DNA of 64,000 bases from Thioalkalivibrio nitratireducens DSM 14787 (lineage in GTDB: Bacteria > Pseudomonadota > Gammaproteobacteria > Ectothiorhodospirales > Ectothiorhodospiraceae). Positions 33,152-42,802 of the stretch are shown here, in pieces (within the stretch, counting starts at the first letter, position 1; each line of letters opens with the position of its first letter). The notes under the pieces were generated by a model. The model made no database searches. It was not told where the DNA came from and saw only the letters and a program-made list of their open reading frames with translations. Location of the stretch: assembly GCF_000321415.2 (NCBI RefSeq), contig NC_019902.2:3410001-3474000 (forward strand), read 5' to 3'. Position numbers and translations under genes: made by a program.

Positions 33152-34069
33152 ATGGCAAACGACGCGAAGCTGGACCGGAACAAGATTTCATTCGGTGTCA
33201 CCCCCACCCTGTGGTGGAACGACGATTTTCTGGATATCGATATCGGGATCCCGTTCGGCCAGTGCGTGAGCGAAATGGCGCTGGCGGGGTTCGAAGGCTG
33301 CAGTGTCGGCCACAAGTTCCCGACCGACGTCGAGGAACTCACGCGTGAGCTCGGCCTCCGGGGCCTGCGCGTTTCCGAACCCTGGACGAGCCTCTTCTTC
33401 ACCTGCGAGGCCATGTATGAGCGGACGGTCGCGGAGTTCCGGCAGTCACTCGAGTTCATCAAGTCCGTGAACGGCAGCGCCATGGTCGTCGCCGAACTAG
33501 GGCACTCGGTGCACCAGCGCCCGGTGGCGCTGTTCGCCAACCGTCCCGTGTTCGACGACCGCCAGTGGGATACGCTCGCGTCGGGGCTCAACGAACTGGG
33601 CCGAATCGCCAGCACCGAGGGGATCCGGCTTTGCTACCACCATCACATGGGCACCGGTGTCCAGACGCGAGCCGAGGTGGACCGGTTGCTGGCGTCGACC
33701 GACCCGGAGCATGTCCATCTGCTTTTGGACACCGCGCACCTGCTGTTCTCGGGCGATGATCCGCTGAGTCTGGCCCGGGACCATGCGTCACGGATCGGAC
33801 ACCTGCACTTCAAGAATCTCAGGCAGCCCGTGCGGGACCGGGTGATCAGGGACCACCTCTCGTTCAAGGAGGCGATCCAGGAAGGCATCTTCACCGTCCC
33901 GGGCGATCCCAGTGGCTGCATCGACTTCCGACCCATCGTGCAGGTGCTTGCGGAGAACGACTACCAGGGCTGGCTGGTGGTCGAGGCCGAACAGGATCCC
34001 GCCAGGGCCGCGCCTCTGGAATACGCAAAGATGGCACGCGAGTACCTGCGCGAGGTGACGGGGCTGTGA
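33152..34069 (+). CDS. IolE-like TIM-barrel isomerase/dehydratase
   Basis: 305 aa in the AP endonuclease 2-type TIM barrel fold. The sequence opens SFGVTPTLWWNDDFLDIDIG and contains LCYHHHMGTGVQT, LLLDTAHLLFSG and GHLHFKNLRQ, close to myo-inosose-2 dehydratase (IolE). No other inositol genes are nearby, so the true substrate may be another keto-sugar made by the GMC enzyme, for example a 3-keto or 2-keto sugar. Divalent metal is expected from the His/Asp/Glu set. Confidence 0.8.
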   Translation: MANDAKLDRNKISFGVTPTLWWNDDFLDIDIGIPFGQCVSEMALAGFEGCSVGHKFPTDVEELTRELGLRGLRVSEPWTSLFFTCEAMYERTVAEFRQSLEFIKSVNGSAMVVAELGHSVHQRPVALFANRPVFDDRQWDTLASGLNELGRIASTEGIRLCYHHHMGTGVQTRAEVDRLLASTDPEHVHLLLDTAHLLFSGDDPLSLARDHASRIGHLHFKNLRQPVRDRVIRDHLSFKEAIQEGIFTVPGDPSGCIDFRPIVQVLAENDYQGWLVVEAEQDPARAAPLEYAKMAREYLREVTGL

Positions 34070-34172
34070 ACCTTTTCGCATTGCGCGACTCCGGGTGGTC
34101 GACATGCGCTGAGGCGACCGCCGTTCACGACCCGCTGCGATCGGTTCACGAAATCCCACCCGAGGAGGCGTC

Positions 34173-34601
34173 ATGGCGCTGGTAACGAAGGATCTGTCGC
34201 TCGATCAGGCCCAATCGGCTATCGCGGCAGCAATCGGGAAGGCCACGGAACTCGGATGTCTGTCCGACATCGCCCTGGTCGACGCAGGGGCCAACCTGAA
34301 GGCCTTCGTGCGCATGGACGGCGCGCTGCTGGGCTCGATCGACGTCGCCCTGAAGAAAGCACGCACCGCGCGGCTGTTCAACCTGCCGTCAGGCACCATC
34401 GGCGAGCTTTCCAGGCCGGAGGGCCCGTTGTACGGCATCGAGCACTCCAATGGCGGGTTGGTCAGCTTTGGGGGCGGCATCCCGATCGCGGACGGCGACA
34501 CCGTGATCGGCGCCATCGGTGTGTCGGGAGACTCGGTCGAGAATGACCAGGCCATCGCGCAAGCGGGCGCAGAAGCCATTCAGCGCCCCCCGCCTCGCTG
34601 A
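34173..34601 (+). CDS. GlcG/HbpS-family protein
   Basis: 142 aa with a good ribosome site (GAGGAGG) before ATG 34173. [20 protein letters not shown], then [20 protein letters not shown] and [20 protein letters not shown] are the family's signature. Members bind haem or act as adducts in redox and glycolate operons; some are exported, this one not. It is 103 bases after the IolE-like gene and may be the last gene of the operon. Confidence 0.82.
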   Translation: MALVTKDLSLDQAQSAIAAAIGKATELGCLSDIALVDAGANLKAFVRMDGALLGSIDVALKKARTARLFNLPSGTIGELSRPEGPLYGIEHSNGGLVSFGGGIPIADGDTVIGAIGVSGDSVENDQAIAQAGAEAIQRPPPR

Positions 34602-34931
34602 CAACCCGTTCTCCGGTATGCCCGGCCGCCGCCTTTCTTGCCACGAGGCTGGGTTCCCAGATGCAGACTGCACCACGTGTGGGTGCCGCCCAAGACCCGC
34701 GTGCATTTGCCGCGGACCCGATTCCGCGATCGGCGCATGGGGTTGAGCGCATCACCGCCATTCGGACCCTGATCAACCCGGGGGATCGCGTGGACCCACC
34801 ACCCCGCCCAGCACCTGTCCGTATACAGGCGTCGCGCGCGCCTGGCGCAGGGAATGCCGTTCGGCGTGCGGAGGCCGGGTTATCATTCGCTTCGCGCCAC
34901 TGCGACTGCGGAACCGCTGGGAAGCCAGGAA
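34602..34931. other. 330-base intergenic region
   Basis: No gene, tRNA or strong terminator is seen. A weak -10-like TTATCAT at ~34880 precedes the membrane protein start at 34932. Otherwise empty. Confidence 0.4.
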
Positions 34932-35708
34932 ATGCAAACACCAAGTTCAATCGATGTCGCGACCTCCCTGGCCGTGGAGCACGGCGAGGTTACATACACG
35001 ACCATTGCCGGTCACCCGTACACCCTCGCGGCCGCCATGGCGTTTGCCGCCATCCACCTGCTTGCCCCGCATTGCCGCCGGCTGTTCGCCTCTTACGACC
35101 GGCATGCCTACTCATTGGCCGGCGGCATGGCGGTAGCGTATGCGATCCTGATCCTGCTGCCGGAGTTCGAATACATCCACGGTCAGGTCGGCAATATCGT
35201 CTACCCCATGGTGCTGGCGGGCCTGGTGGGCTTCTACGCCCTGGAGCTCTACCTGCTGCAGCGGCGCCCATCGGAGTCCCGGGGTTCTGATGCGTTCCGT
35301 ATGGCATCCCTGCACATCGGGACGGTCTGGCTTTACACCTGGGGCATCATCTACGCGATGCCCGACCAGGTGCTGCAACACGGCGCCATGGTCTACTTTT
35401 CCGTGGCGGCAATCGGAATGCACCTGGTGTACAAGGACTACCTGATGAGCGTTCACCACGACGAGGCCTACCTGCACTGGGGGCGCTATCTACTCGCGAG
35501 TGCTCCTCTGATCGCCTGGGGCATGGGGCTGATGCTCGAACCGTCCGAGTTCGTCTCCGACCTGATCGTGGCCCTGCTGGCGGGCTACTTGCTGCAGAAC
35601 GTGTTTCGTAACGAGATTCCCGACGACCGCGCTTCCTGCGTGCCGAGCTTCGTCCTGGGGGCAGTGCTATTCGGTGTTCCCGTTGCGTACGTACTTCACC
35701 TGCTGTGA
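34932..35708 (+). CDS. Eight-helix membrane protein of unknown function
   Basis: 258 aa from ATG 34932 (AAGCCAGGA just before it); the longer frame from 34854 starts in non-coding sequence. Eight hydrophobic segments are visible, for instance AAAMAFAAIHLLA, GMAVAYAILILLPEF, MVLAGLVGFYALELYLL, VWLYTWGIIYAMP and VLGAVLFGVPVAYVLHLL. I cannot assign it to a transporter family; the pattern of short loops recalls ZIP-like membrane proteins but no conserved metal motif is seen. Confidence 0.7.
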   Translation: MQTPSSIDVATSLAVEHGEVTYTTIAGHPYTLAAAMAFAAIHLLAPHCRRLFASYDRHAYSLAGGMAVAYAILILLPEFEYIHGQVGNIVYPMVLAGLVGFYALELYLLQRRPSESRGSDAFRMASLHIGTVWLYTWGIIYAMPDQVLQHGAMVYFSVAAIGMHLVYKDYLMSVHHDEAYLHWGRYLLASAPLIAWGMGLMLEPSEFVSDLIVALLAGYLLQNVFRNEIPDDRASCVPSFVLGAVLFGVPVAYVLHLL

Positions 35709-35876
35709 GGCCGCGCCGCATTTCGGGGTGGTTCGGGCCGCTGCCGAGTCCGGACCCGGATAACCGTTCGATTCAATACGATACTGACCCTGGTCTCACG
35801 ACGATTCCGGCGTTGAAGGGCCATTACCAGGCACTCGAAAAGCGCCGCGGCAAGACCTGGCGCAGCGCGTAGCTCA

Positions 35877-37115
35877 TCAGTCCGTTCCTGTGGACGGCTC
35901 TTCGAGCGTTTCGTCGAGCCAGTCGTACACGACCGCATTGGACAGGGGATAGTTGCCCATCTGGCAATGCATGTCGGCCCCCTCCCGCGTTGCGAAGATT
36001 CGCGTGGTGACGGAACCCGACACCGATGCCGCAAACGCCTCGATCTGCCGCAGCGTTTCATCGCCCTCGCCCGCACCTCCGAGGGCCAGTGACGGGCAGG
36101 TGATGCGACTCAGATCCTCGACGCGGTACGCCTCCAGCGCGGCCATCCACTCGCTGAAACTGGCGACGCCGTAGCGGCGGCACACCGCCTTGAACGCGAG
36201 CTTGGTGGTGGTCGGCATGATGTCGTCCGGCACCTGGTCGATCTCCTCCAGGCGGAGGTCTCCGCCACCCTTGTCCATCCCGAACCCCGCTGACGCAAGG
36301 CCGGACAGGTAGGCGTGCATGTCGCTGATGGGCGCGTTGGCGATCAAGGCCTTGATGCGCCGGTCGTACGTGGCTGTACGGGTCACGAAGTAGCCGCCAA
36401 AACTGATTCCGTACAGTGCAAGGCGATCCGGGGCGATTTCGCGGCATGACAGGGCGAAATCGACGACGGCGCGGAGCGGCACTTCATAATCCGGCCTGAA
36501 GGTAAGATCGGGATACCGGCGCATGGTGCCGACCTGCCCGGGGCCTTCCGCAATCAGCACCGTGAACCCCCGCTGAACCGCGTCAAAGGCAGTCTCGAAA
36601 TAAAGCTCCTCGGCCGTCCCGTCGAAGCCGGTCATACAGATCACCGCCTTGTTCGATCCGGAAACGCCGGGTGGCACAACGAGGTAGCCAGGCAGATCCG
36701 CACCCTCGAACGGGATATCCACGGCCTTGACGACGAATGGCAGATGCCGGGTTGCAGCAACGAAGGCATCCCTGCTCGCCAACCCCAGTCGCTGTGCTTC
36801 GGCGCCAAAGGGGTCCGAGAAATACTCCGCCGAGCGATAATAGTTCGCCGCCCGCAGCAGATGGTCGCGCGCTGACACGACGTGCCCCCTGGCCATCGCA
36901 AGATCCGCCTTTTCCATCAGATCGTCGGCAGTTGCCGCAAATGCCCCCGGCCACCGCGCGGGATCGTCATCGTCCATGCGGCTTCGCGCAGCCATGATCT
37001 CGCCGGGGCTGCCACCGCCGGAACTGCAAGCGCCAAGCACCCGCATCAACTGGAAATCCAATTCTCCTGAATGAAACCCGTGGATTCGCGTGGCGCCACG
37101 TTCAACGTTGCCCAT
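35877..37115 (-). CDS. Alpha/beta hydrolase (peptidase/esterase-like)
   Basis: 412 aa from ATG 37115, preceded by GGAGGA at the right distance; the longer frame from 37238 is not needed. The nucleophile elbow is YGISFGGYFVTR with Ser, the oxyanion region is ICMTGFDGTAEELYFE, and the acid/His part is TRIFATREGADMHCQMGN. The N-terminal helical region (DHLLRAANYYRSAEYFSDP) resembles FrsA-like and pseudooxynicotine-hydrolase-like proteins. The substrate is unknown. It is divergent from the exbB operon. Confidence 0.82.
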   Translation of the reverse strand: MGNVERGATRIHGFHSGELDFQLMRVLGACSSGGGSPGEIMAARSRMDDDDPARWPGAFAATADDLMEKADLAMARGHVVSARDHLLRAANYYRSAEYFSDPFGAEAQRLGLASRDAFVAATRHLPFVVKAVDIPFEGADLPGYLVVPPGVSGSNKAVICMTGFDGTAEELYFETAFDAVQRGFTVLIAEGPGQVGTMRRYPDLTFRPDYEVPLRAVVDFALSCREIAPDRLALYGISFGGYFVTRTATYDRRIKALIANAPISDMHAYLSGLASAGFGMDKGGGDLRLEEIDQVPDDIMPTTTKLAFKAVCRRYGVASFSEWMAALEAYRVEDLSRITCPSLALGGAGEGDETLRQIEAFAASVSGSVTTRIFATREGADMHCQMGNYPLSNAVVYDWLDETLEEPSTGTD

Positions 37116-37493
37116 ATCCGTGTCTCCTCCGCCGATAACGACCCGGGATCCCCCGGCGCACTGCCCCCTCTTGATGGAACGAGACAGCCCGATTCCCGGG
37201 CCGCTCCGACACAACGGGCGCACCGCGACACGTTGCATCGGAGCCGGGAAATCGGACGATGGCCGAGCATGCTACGCCAACCCGGCCACGGCTCCAACAG
37301 TTGCGCTGAGTCGATCCGCGATCGTGAACCCCGCGCCCCACTGTACCTCTGCCGGTCCAATACCCGACCCCATGGATTCGTCGTGGCCCGGGGGCCAGCG
37401 CGCCATTTGTCGGTGCAACGGTGTGCTCATACACTTGTCTTCTTCCTTAACCCTTTGCTGACCGGCGCGCGCTGCTGCCGGATGAGGTTCGCG
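37116..37493. other. Divergent intergenic region before the exbB operon
   Basis: 378 bases. A TonB system would normally carry a Fur box here; I find no 19-base palindrome of GATAATGATAATCATTATC type. No gene is supported; a longer in-frame extension of ExbB to 37071 lacks protein-like content. Confidence 0.4.
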
Positions 37494-38216
37494 ATGCTCG
37501 ACCAATTGAGCGCCCTGGGCTGGGACCAAGATCAGTTCCTGCGCTTTCTCGACCTGGGAGGACCCGTGGTGGTAATCCTGCTCGGGATGTCGGCGTTCGC
37601 GCTGGCTGTCATCCTGACCAAGCTCGCGCATTTCTCCGGCCTGCGCATCGGGCAACAGCGCGGGGTCGAAAAGGCCCTGTCGCTGTACCGTGCCGGCCGC
37701 ACCCGCGATGCGATCCGCCGCGCCGAACGCTCGCCCAACCCCGCCGCGCAGATGCTCGCGCGCGGCCTGAACGGCGTGCAGCGGGGCCTGCCGCAGGACA
37801 CGATCCGGGAAGAGATGATTCGCTACGGCAACGCGGCACTGCAGGATTTGCGCAGCGGTCTGCGCCCGCTGGAAGTGATTGGCTCGTTGGCACCGCTGCT
37901 CGGGCTGTTCGGCACCGTGGTCGGGATGATCAAGGCCTTCCAGGCGCTGGAAAAGGCCGGCGCCCAGGTCGACGTCACCGTGCTCTCCGGCGGCATCTGG
38001 GAAGCCCTGCTGACAACCGCGGTCGGACTCGCTGTCGCGATCCCCGTCGTGGCGGTGCTGAACTGGCTGGAGGGCCGCGTCGAGCGCATCGGCCATCGGA
38101 TGGACGACCTGGTTACCCGGCTGTTCACCGAGGAGTTGTTCACGGGGTCGGTACGCGCGAACGCCGATGACGACGATGCGCCGAGGCTCGGCAGCGATGC
38201 CCGCGCTCCAGGTTAG
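37494..38216 (+). CDS. exbB: ExbB/TolQ-family proton-channel protein
   Basis: 240 aa from ATG 37494 (GGATGAGG upstream); ATG 37482 is an alternative. Three membrane segments: VVVILLGMSAFALAVILTKL, then PLEVIGSLAPLLGLFGTVVG and ALLTTAVGLAVAIPVVAVL, in the MotA/TolQ/ExbB layout with a large cytoplasmic loop between the first two. It powers TonB by inner-membrane proton flow. It overlaps or abuts the first exbD, depending on the start chosen there. Confidence 0.87.
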   Translation: MLDQLSALGWDQDQFLRFLDLGGPVVVILLGMSAFALAVILTKLAHFSGLRIGQQRGVEKALSLYRAGRTRDAIRRAERSPNPAAQMLARGLNGVQRGLPQDTIREEMIRYGNAALQDLRSGLRPLEVIGSLAPLLGLFGTVVGMIKAFQALEKAGAQVDVTVLSGGIWEALLTTAVGLAVAIPVVAVLNWLEGRVERIGHRMDDLVTRLFTEELFTGSVRANADDDDAPRLGSDARAPG

Positions 38217-38601
38217 GCGCACGCGCCGCAGGGGGCTGATCAGCCTGACTCCGCTGATCGACGTCGTCTTCATCCTGCTGGTGTTCTTCATGCTCGCCTC
38301 GAGTTTCACGGACTGGCGCGCGATCGGGCTGACGGCGCCGACGACCGGGGCCGCGGGCGGATCGGTCGAGGGAGCGCTACTGGTCGAGATTCGTCCCGAC
38401 GGGCTGCGCTTCGCCGGAGAGTTTCTGCCGCTGGACACGGTGGCCGAGCGCGTCGGCACGCGTGTCGCGCGGGCGCCGGAGACCACGGTGCTGGTGCGAC
38501 CCACCCCCGGGGTCGATCTGCAACGCACGGTGACGGTGCTGGACCGGCTGGTGGCCGTGGGGACAGTGAACGTCTCGGTGATCCGGGATCCGGCGCGATG
38601 A
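38197..38601 (+). CDS. exbD: ExbD-family protein 1 (conserved Asp present)
   Basis: 134 aa from ATG 38197 (alternative start 38167). Single TM with the essential proton-handling aspartate: TPLIDVVFILLVFFMLAS, Asp22. The periplasmic domain follows (LLVEIRPDGLRFAGEFLPLD). It overlaps exbB by 20 bases and the next exbD by ATGA at 38598. Confidence 0.87.
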   Translation: MPALQVRRTRRRGLISLTPLIDVVFILLVFFMLASSFTDWRAIGLTAPTTGAAGGSVEGALLVEIRPDGLRFAGEFLPLDTVAERVGTRVARAPETTVLVRPTPGVDLQRTVTVLDRLVAVGTVNVSVIRDPAR

Positions 38602-39023
38602 TCGGCGAGGGTCGATTCCTGAAGCTGCAGCGGCCCACCCCGGACCACGACGCCCGGGTGCTCCCGCTGATCAACATCGTGTTCCTGCTGCTGATCTTCT
38701 TCGTGGTCACCGGGCACATGAGCGCCTCGAGCCCGTTCGAGATGGAACCGGCGCAGTCGGCAGGCGCCGGCACGCCGCAGGCCGAAGACCTGACCGTGTT
38801 CATCGCGCGGGACGGCCGGCTCGCGGTAGCGGGCGGGCTGGTCGAACTGGGGGAACTGGAGACACGCATCCGCACCCGCATCGACGCGCAGGACACCGGC
38901 GAGCTGCGCGTCCATCTGCAGGCGGACGGCAGAACCGAGGCGACACGGGTGGTCGCGGTGATGGAGGCGCTGCGCGCGGCCGGGGTCGAACGCCTGGAAC
39001 TGCTGACGCTGCCGCGGCGATGA
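38598..39023 (+). CDS. exbD: ExbD-family protein 2 with Asn replacing the conserved Asp
   Basis: 141 aa. The TM segment reads VLPLINIVFLLLIFFVVTG: at the position of the channel aspartate there is Asn26 (codon AAC). Otherwise the ExbD fold is normal (DLTVFIARDGRLAVAGGLVE). It is coupled to exbD1 and to tonB (4-base overlaps). It is likely a second, non-conducting subunit that forms a heterodimer with ExbD1. Confidence 0.85.
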   Translation: MIGEGRFLKLQRPTPDHDARVLPLINIVFLLLIFFVVTGHMSASSPFEMEPAQSAGAGTPQAEDLTVFIARDGRLAVAGGLVELGELETRIRTRIDAQDTGELRVHLQADGRTEATRVVAVMEALRAAGVERLELLTLPRR

Positions 39024-40861
39024 TGCGCCCGACCCGCGGACAGTGGGTGACAGGGGTTGCCGGGGCGCTGCTCCTGCACTTCGTGCTGGCGCTGTACCTG
39101 ATGTCCTGGGGCAAACGGCCGGAACCGACCGCGGCACCCGCCGGCGCCCCTGCGGGCGTCGAGATCGCGCTGTTCCCGGGGTTCGGAAGCGCGGTGCAGG
39201 AGGTATCCCCCGCGGCCCCGGACCCGGTATCACCCGGGGCCGCGCCTGCCGGGGTATCCGACCTTCCAGCAGAACCCCTGCCCGCGCTGCCTGCCGAAAC
39301 CGTCGCAGCGCTGCCGGCGCCGGCAGACCCCGCGGGCACCGCTGCCCCTGAGACCGCCGAACCGGTCGGCACCGAGAGCGTGGCCGCACTCGTCCCCGCG
39401 GAAATAGCCGCATCGCCCGACGCGGTCATCACCGCCGAAGCACTCGACGGGGTGCCCCCGGCCGAACCGCTGCCGGCCGTCGCGGCGACATCGCGGGCGG
39501 TGCCCGAACCGGTCGCGGCCCCGGTGGTCGCCCCCCTGCGCGCGACCGAACCGGCTGTGGAGGTGGGGCCTGCCGTGGAGGTGGGGCCTGCCGTGGAGGT
39601 CGAGACCGTTGGTCCAGCAGACACCGCTGTGCCGGACCGGCCCGCTGACGCGGTGGATCCGCTGCCGCCGGAGGCGGCGCCGGGAGCCGCGGATGCGATT
39701 CCCGTGGCCGAGGCAGTCGCAGCCGCGGAGCCCGTGGCCGCGATCGATCCGCTCGATGCCGTGGATCCCGTGGCTGCCGCCGAACCCGCGGCCGGCCCGG
39801 AGGTACCGGTGCCGGAGGCCGATCTGGAGGCGATCGCGCCCGCCACCGTGGCGGCTGCAACGCCGGGCGCCCCGCTGGAGGCGCCCGCCGGGCCGATCAC
39901 CGTGGAAGCGGATGCTCCGGCGGTCGTGTTTGCCACTCCGGCTACGGTTGCGGACCTGTTGACCGATCCCGACACGGTCGTCGTGGCCGTGGATCCGGTG
40001 GCCGTGGATCCGGTGGCCGTGGCGCCGGTCGCCCCCGCCCCAACCGCGGCGGCAGAGGGCCCGGAACTGGTCAGTGCCGTCGGGCCCGAGGCTCTACCTT
40101 CGCCCGGCCCGCTGTCGGCTCCGGCCCCGGTGAACCTCGCCGAAGCGGATCCCGTGGCAGTGGCCCCCGGTGAGTTCGTTCCGGCCGTTGCGGCCCGGGT
40201 GCCAGCCACCGGGGCAGCCGTCCCGGTCCCGGACGTGGCGCCGGAGGCCGCGCTACCCCGGGAGGCAGAGGAGATCCCGGCGCCACGCGAGCCGGAACCC
40301 GTCCGCGTGACCGAGGTTCCGCCGATGCAGGTGGTCCAGGCGCGCGAGCCGGCCCCCGAACCGGCCCGGGAGCCCAGGACAGCCGTCACTCCGGATCCCG
40401 ATCCGCCCGCCGCACCGCAAGCACCCGTGGCCGGGGCACAGCCCGGGCACCGGGAGCCGACACCGGAACGGGAGGAGGATCCTGGCCTGGCGCGCCCGGA
40501 CCGCAACGACCTGCAGGAACGGACCGAGCCCGGGATCGTGGCCCGCGCCCCGGGAACTCCGGCGCCGGGAATCGAGGCGCGCTACCTTGCCGCGCTGCAC
40601 GCGGCGCTGGAACGACACAAGGATTACCCCCGGATCGCGCAGCGACGGCGCGAGGAGGGCACCGTGCTGCTGCTGTTCACGGTGGACCGGCAAGGCTTTG
40701 TGCTGGATCATGCGATCATGCAAAGCTCGGGCCACAGGTCGCTGGACAACACGGTGGAGCACATGATTCGCCGCGCACAGCCGCTGCCGTGGATCCCTCC
40801 GGAAATGGGCGCGGACTGGGTGCGGGTGATCCTTCCGGTCCATTTCCAGCTGGAACGCTGA
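39020..40861 (+). CDS. tonB: TonB-family protein with very long Pro/Ala/Val/Glu linker
   Basis: 613 aa, about twice or more the usual length. The N-terminal TM is GVAGALLLHFVLALYLMSW with His20, the position of the functional His in E. coli TonB. A ~480-residue linker rich in Pro, Ala, Val, Glu with internal repeats (PAVEVGPAVEVG, VDPVAVDPVAV) spans to a C-terminal TonB domain: ALHAALERHKDYPRIAQRRR, GTVLLLFTVDRQGFVLDHAI and SSGHRSLDNTVEHMIRRAQP. It reaches the outer-membrane receptors. The linker length implies a wide periplasm or stretchable reach. Confidence 0.88.
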   Translation: MMRPTRGQWVTGVAGALLLHFVLALYLMSWGKRPEPTAAPAGAPAGVEIALFPGFGSAVQEVSPAAPDPVSPGAAPAGVSDLPAEPLPALPAETVAALPAPADPAGTAAPETAEPVGTESVAALVPAEIAASPDAVITAEALDGVPPAEPLPAVAATSRAVPEPVAAPVVAPLRATEPAVEVGPAVEVGPAVEVETVGPADTAVPDRPADAVDPLPPEAAPGAADAIPVAEAVAAAEPVAAIDPLDAVDPVAAAEPAAGPEVPVPEADLEAIAPATVAAATPGAPLEAPAGPITVEADAPAVVFATPATVADLLTDPDTVVVAVDPVAVDPVAVAPVAPAPTAAAEGPELVSAVGPEALPSPGPLSAPAPVNLAEADPVAVAPGEFVPAVAARVPATGAAVPVPDVAPEAALPREAEEIPAPREPEPVRVTEVPPMQVVQAREPAPEPAREPRTAVTPDPDPPAAPQAPVAGAQPGHREPTPEREEDPGLARPDRNDLQERTEPGIVARAPGTPAPGIEARYLAALHAALERHKDYPRIAQRRREEGTVLLLFTVDRQGFVLDHAIMQSSGHRSLDNTVEHMIRRAQPLPWIPPEMGADWVRVILPVHFQLER

Positions 40862-41069
40862 TGCTGCCCCTGGAAGCGAGGATGCGCGGAATGACGCCGG
40901 ACACCTTGCGCAGCGAGCCTGCAGTCGCCGGCTGCGCTCACCCGGGTCGAGCCCGGGCAACTCGGGGCAGACCGGCGTTGCCATCGCTTCGCAGGATCCC
41001 GCCACGAGCGCCGGCACGAGATCAAGCCATTCCCGTTCGTCAACTTCCATCGATCCCCAGGAGACCGTG

Positions 41070-41531
41070 ATGCACCCTGCCCTTTCCTTGTTCCCGAACC
41101 GCGCCGGCACCGGCGTCGTGGCATTGCTGTTCCTCGCCACACTCTGGATGCTGCCGCTGTCGACTTCCCTGGCCGAGACCGGCCAGGCCGTGTCGGTGCA
41201 GTTGAACAAGCTCGAAACCGACAACGATTCCTGCCGCGCCTACTTGGTACTGGAGAACCGCAGCCCCGCTGCGTTCGAGAGCCTGCGCCTGGACGTGGTG
41301 ATCTTCGACGGCGACGGTGTGATCGCGCGCCGGCTGGCGGTCGACGCGGCCCCGCTGCCCACGGGCAAGACCAGCGTCCGCGTGTTTCCGATCGCCGGGC
41401 TGGCCTGCGCCGACATCGGCCGCCTGCTGCTGAACGACGTCATCGCCTGTCAGGACGCCAGCGGTGAACGCCGTGACTGCCTGGAGCAGATGGAAACCGA
41501 CAGCATTGCGGGCGTGCCGTTCATCAAGTGA
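41070..41531 (+). CDS. Small exported protein downstream of tonB
   Basis: 153 aa from ATG 41070 (CAGGAGA before it; GTG 41067 alternative). A Sec signal ends near STSLAETG ([17 protein letters not shown] core). The mature part is beta-rich, with [20 protein letters not shown] and [20 protein letters not shown] and four Cys, probably two disulfides. Proteins like this often follow TonB/ExbD sets in proteobacteria; the role is unknown. Confidence 0.7.
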   Translation: MHPALSLFPNRAGTGVVALLFLATLWMLPLSTSLAETGQAVSVQLNKLETDNDSCRAYLVLENRSPAAFESLRLDVVIFDGDGVIARRLAVDAAPLPTGKTSVRVFPIAGLACADIGRLLLNDVIACQDASGERRDCLEQMETDSIAGVPFIK

Positions 41532-41890
41532 CCGACCTGGAGTCGGGCCGGCCGTTGCACGGCATGCGGACGCGACCTCCGAAGCCGGCCGGTTCGTTCC
41601 GGATCCGGCTCCGCGGGCGTGCCGCAGGCGCTTCCGACAGCCCCAGCGGCGCGGATCTTCCGGAACCCGCGCTGCCCGTTCCTGGCGCCGGTGGGCGATC
41701 GCGCATTTCGGCACAACCTGCGCAGCCGGCTCCAATGGCCAACGCCGTTCTGTCTGTCAACGCAAACTACGAAACCCGCGTCGGGGGCGACTCGCCCGGG
41801 GGAACGGGGGAATCGCGTATATCAGGTTCCGCCTTGCGATGGCACCGTGCATCATCGGAACCTCGGAAGCACGGGCACGGGAGAACGCGG
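41532..41890. other. 359-base intergenic region before prpB
   Basis: No ORF with protein character and no regulatory site I can name. A prpR-type regulator is not present; the promoter for prpBCD must lie here or be upstream. Confidence 0.4.
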
Positions 41891-42802
41891 ATGAACGATA
41901 CGGGACCGGCGGCTGCCACCCCCGGCGCACGCCTGCGCGCCGCGCTGGACCAGGAGCGGCCGCTGCAGGTGATGGGCGCGGTCAACGCCTACCACGCGTT
42001 GCTCGCGGAGCAGACTGGCTACCGGGCACTCTACCTTTCCGGGGGCGGCGTCGCGGCTGGCTCGCTCGGGCTGCCAGACCTCGGCATGAGCACGCTCCAC
42101 GACGTGCTGGAGGATGTGCGCCGCATCACCTACGCGACGGACCGGCCGCTGCTGGTCGACGCCGACACCGGCTTCGGTTCCAGCACCTTCAGTATCGCCC
42201 GCACGGTACGTGAACTGGTCCGGGCCGACGCCGCCGGCTGCCATATCGAAGACCAGGTGCAGGCGAAGCGCTGCGGGCACCGCCCCGGCAAGGCGATCGT
42301 CACGCAACGGGAAATGGCCGACCGCATCAAGGCTTGCGCCGATGCCCGGGATCGCGACTTCGTGATCATGGCCCGCACCGACGCACTGGCCGTCGAGGGT
42401 ATCGACGCCGCGATCGAACGTGCCATCGCCTGCGTCGAGGTCGGCGCGGACATGATCTTTCCCGAGGCGGTGTACGAACTCGAGCAGTACCGGCGCTTCG
42501 TGGATGCGGTCGGGGTGCCGGTGCTCGCGAACGTCACCGAGTTCGGCAGGACGCCGCTGTTCACCACTCGGGAACTCGGGAATGCCGGTGTCCGCCTGGT
42601 GCTCTACCCGCTGTCCGCGTTCCGGGCGATGAACCAGGCGGCGCTGCGGGTCTACGAGGCGATCCGCCGCGACGGCACGCAGCGGGGCGTGCTGGAGCTG
42701 ATGCAGACGCGCGAACAGCTTTACGTGCACCTGGGCTATCACTCCTACGAGGCGCAACTGGACCGGCTCTTTCGCCGGCAGGAGGGGGAGGCAGATGACT
42801 GA
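41891..42802 (+). CDS. prpB: 2-methylisocitrate lyase
   Basis: 303 aa from ATG 41891; the frame is open to 41528 but that part is non-coding. The active-site loop KRCGHRPGK with Cys and the DADTGFG segment ([12 protein letters not shown]) are diagnostic for isocitrate lyase/PEP mutase enzymes of the PrpB type. It splits 2-methylisocitrate to pyruvate and succinate. The start of prpC overlaps its end by 8 bases. Confidence 0.92.
   Translation: MNDTGPAAATPGARLRAALDQERPLQVMGAVNAYHALLAEQTGYRALYLSGGGVAAGSLGLPDLGMSTLHDVLEDVRRITYATDRPLLVDADTGFGSSTFSIARTVRELVRADAAGCHIEDQVQAKRCGHRPGKAIVTQREMADRIKACADARDRDFVIMARTDALAVEGIDAAIERAIACVEVGADMIFPEAVYELEQYRRFVDAVGVPVLANVTEFGRTPLFTTRELGNAGVRLVLYPLSAFRAMNQAALRVYEAIRRDGTQRGVLELMQTREQLYVHLGYHSYEAQLDRLFRRQEGEADD

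Noticed and set aside
37116-37493. Search for a Fur box before exbB
   Set aside because: No adequate palindrome was found; I do not claim iron regulation.
40861-41070. Small plus-strand frame between tonB and the exported protein
   Set aside because: It has low-complexity Arg/Pro composition and overlaps the tonB stop; no domain.
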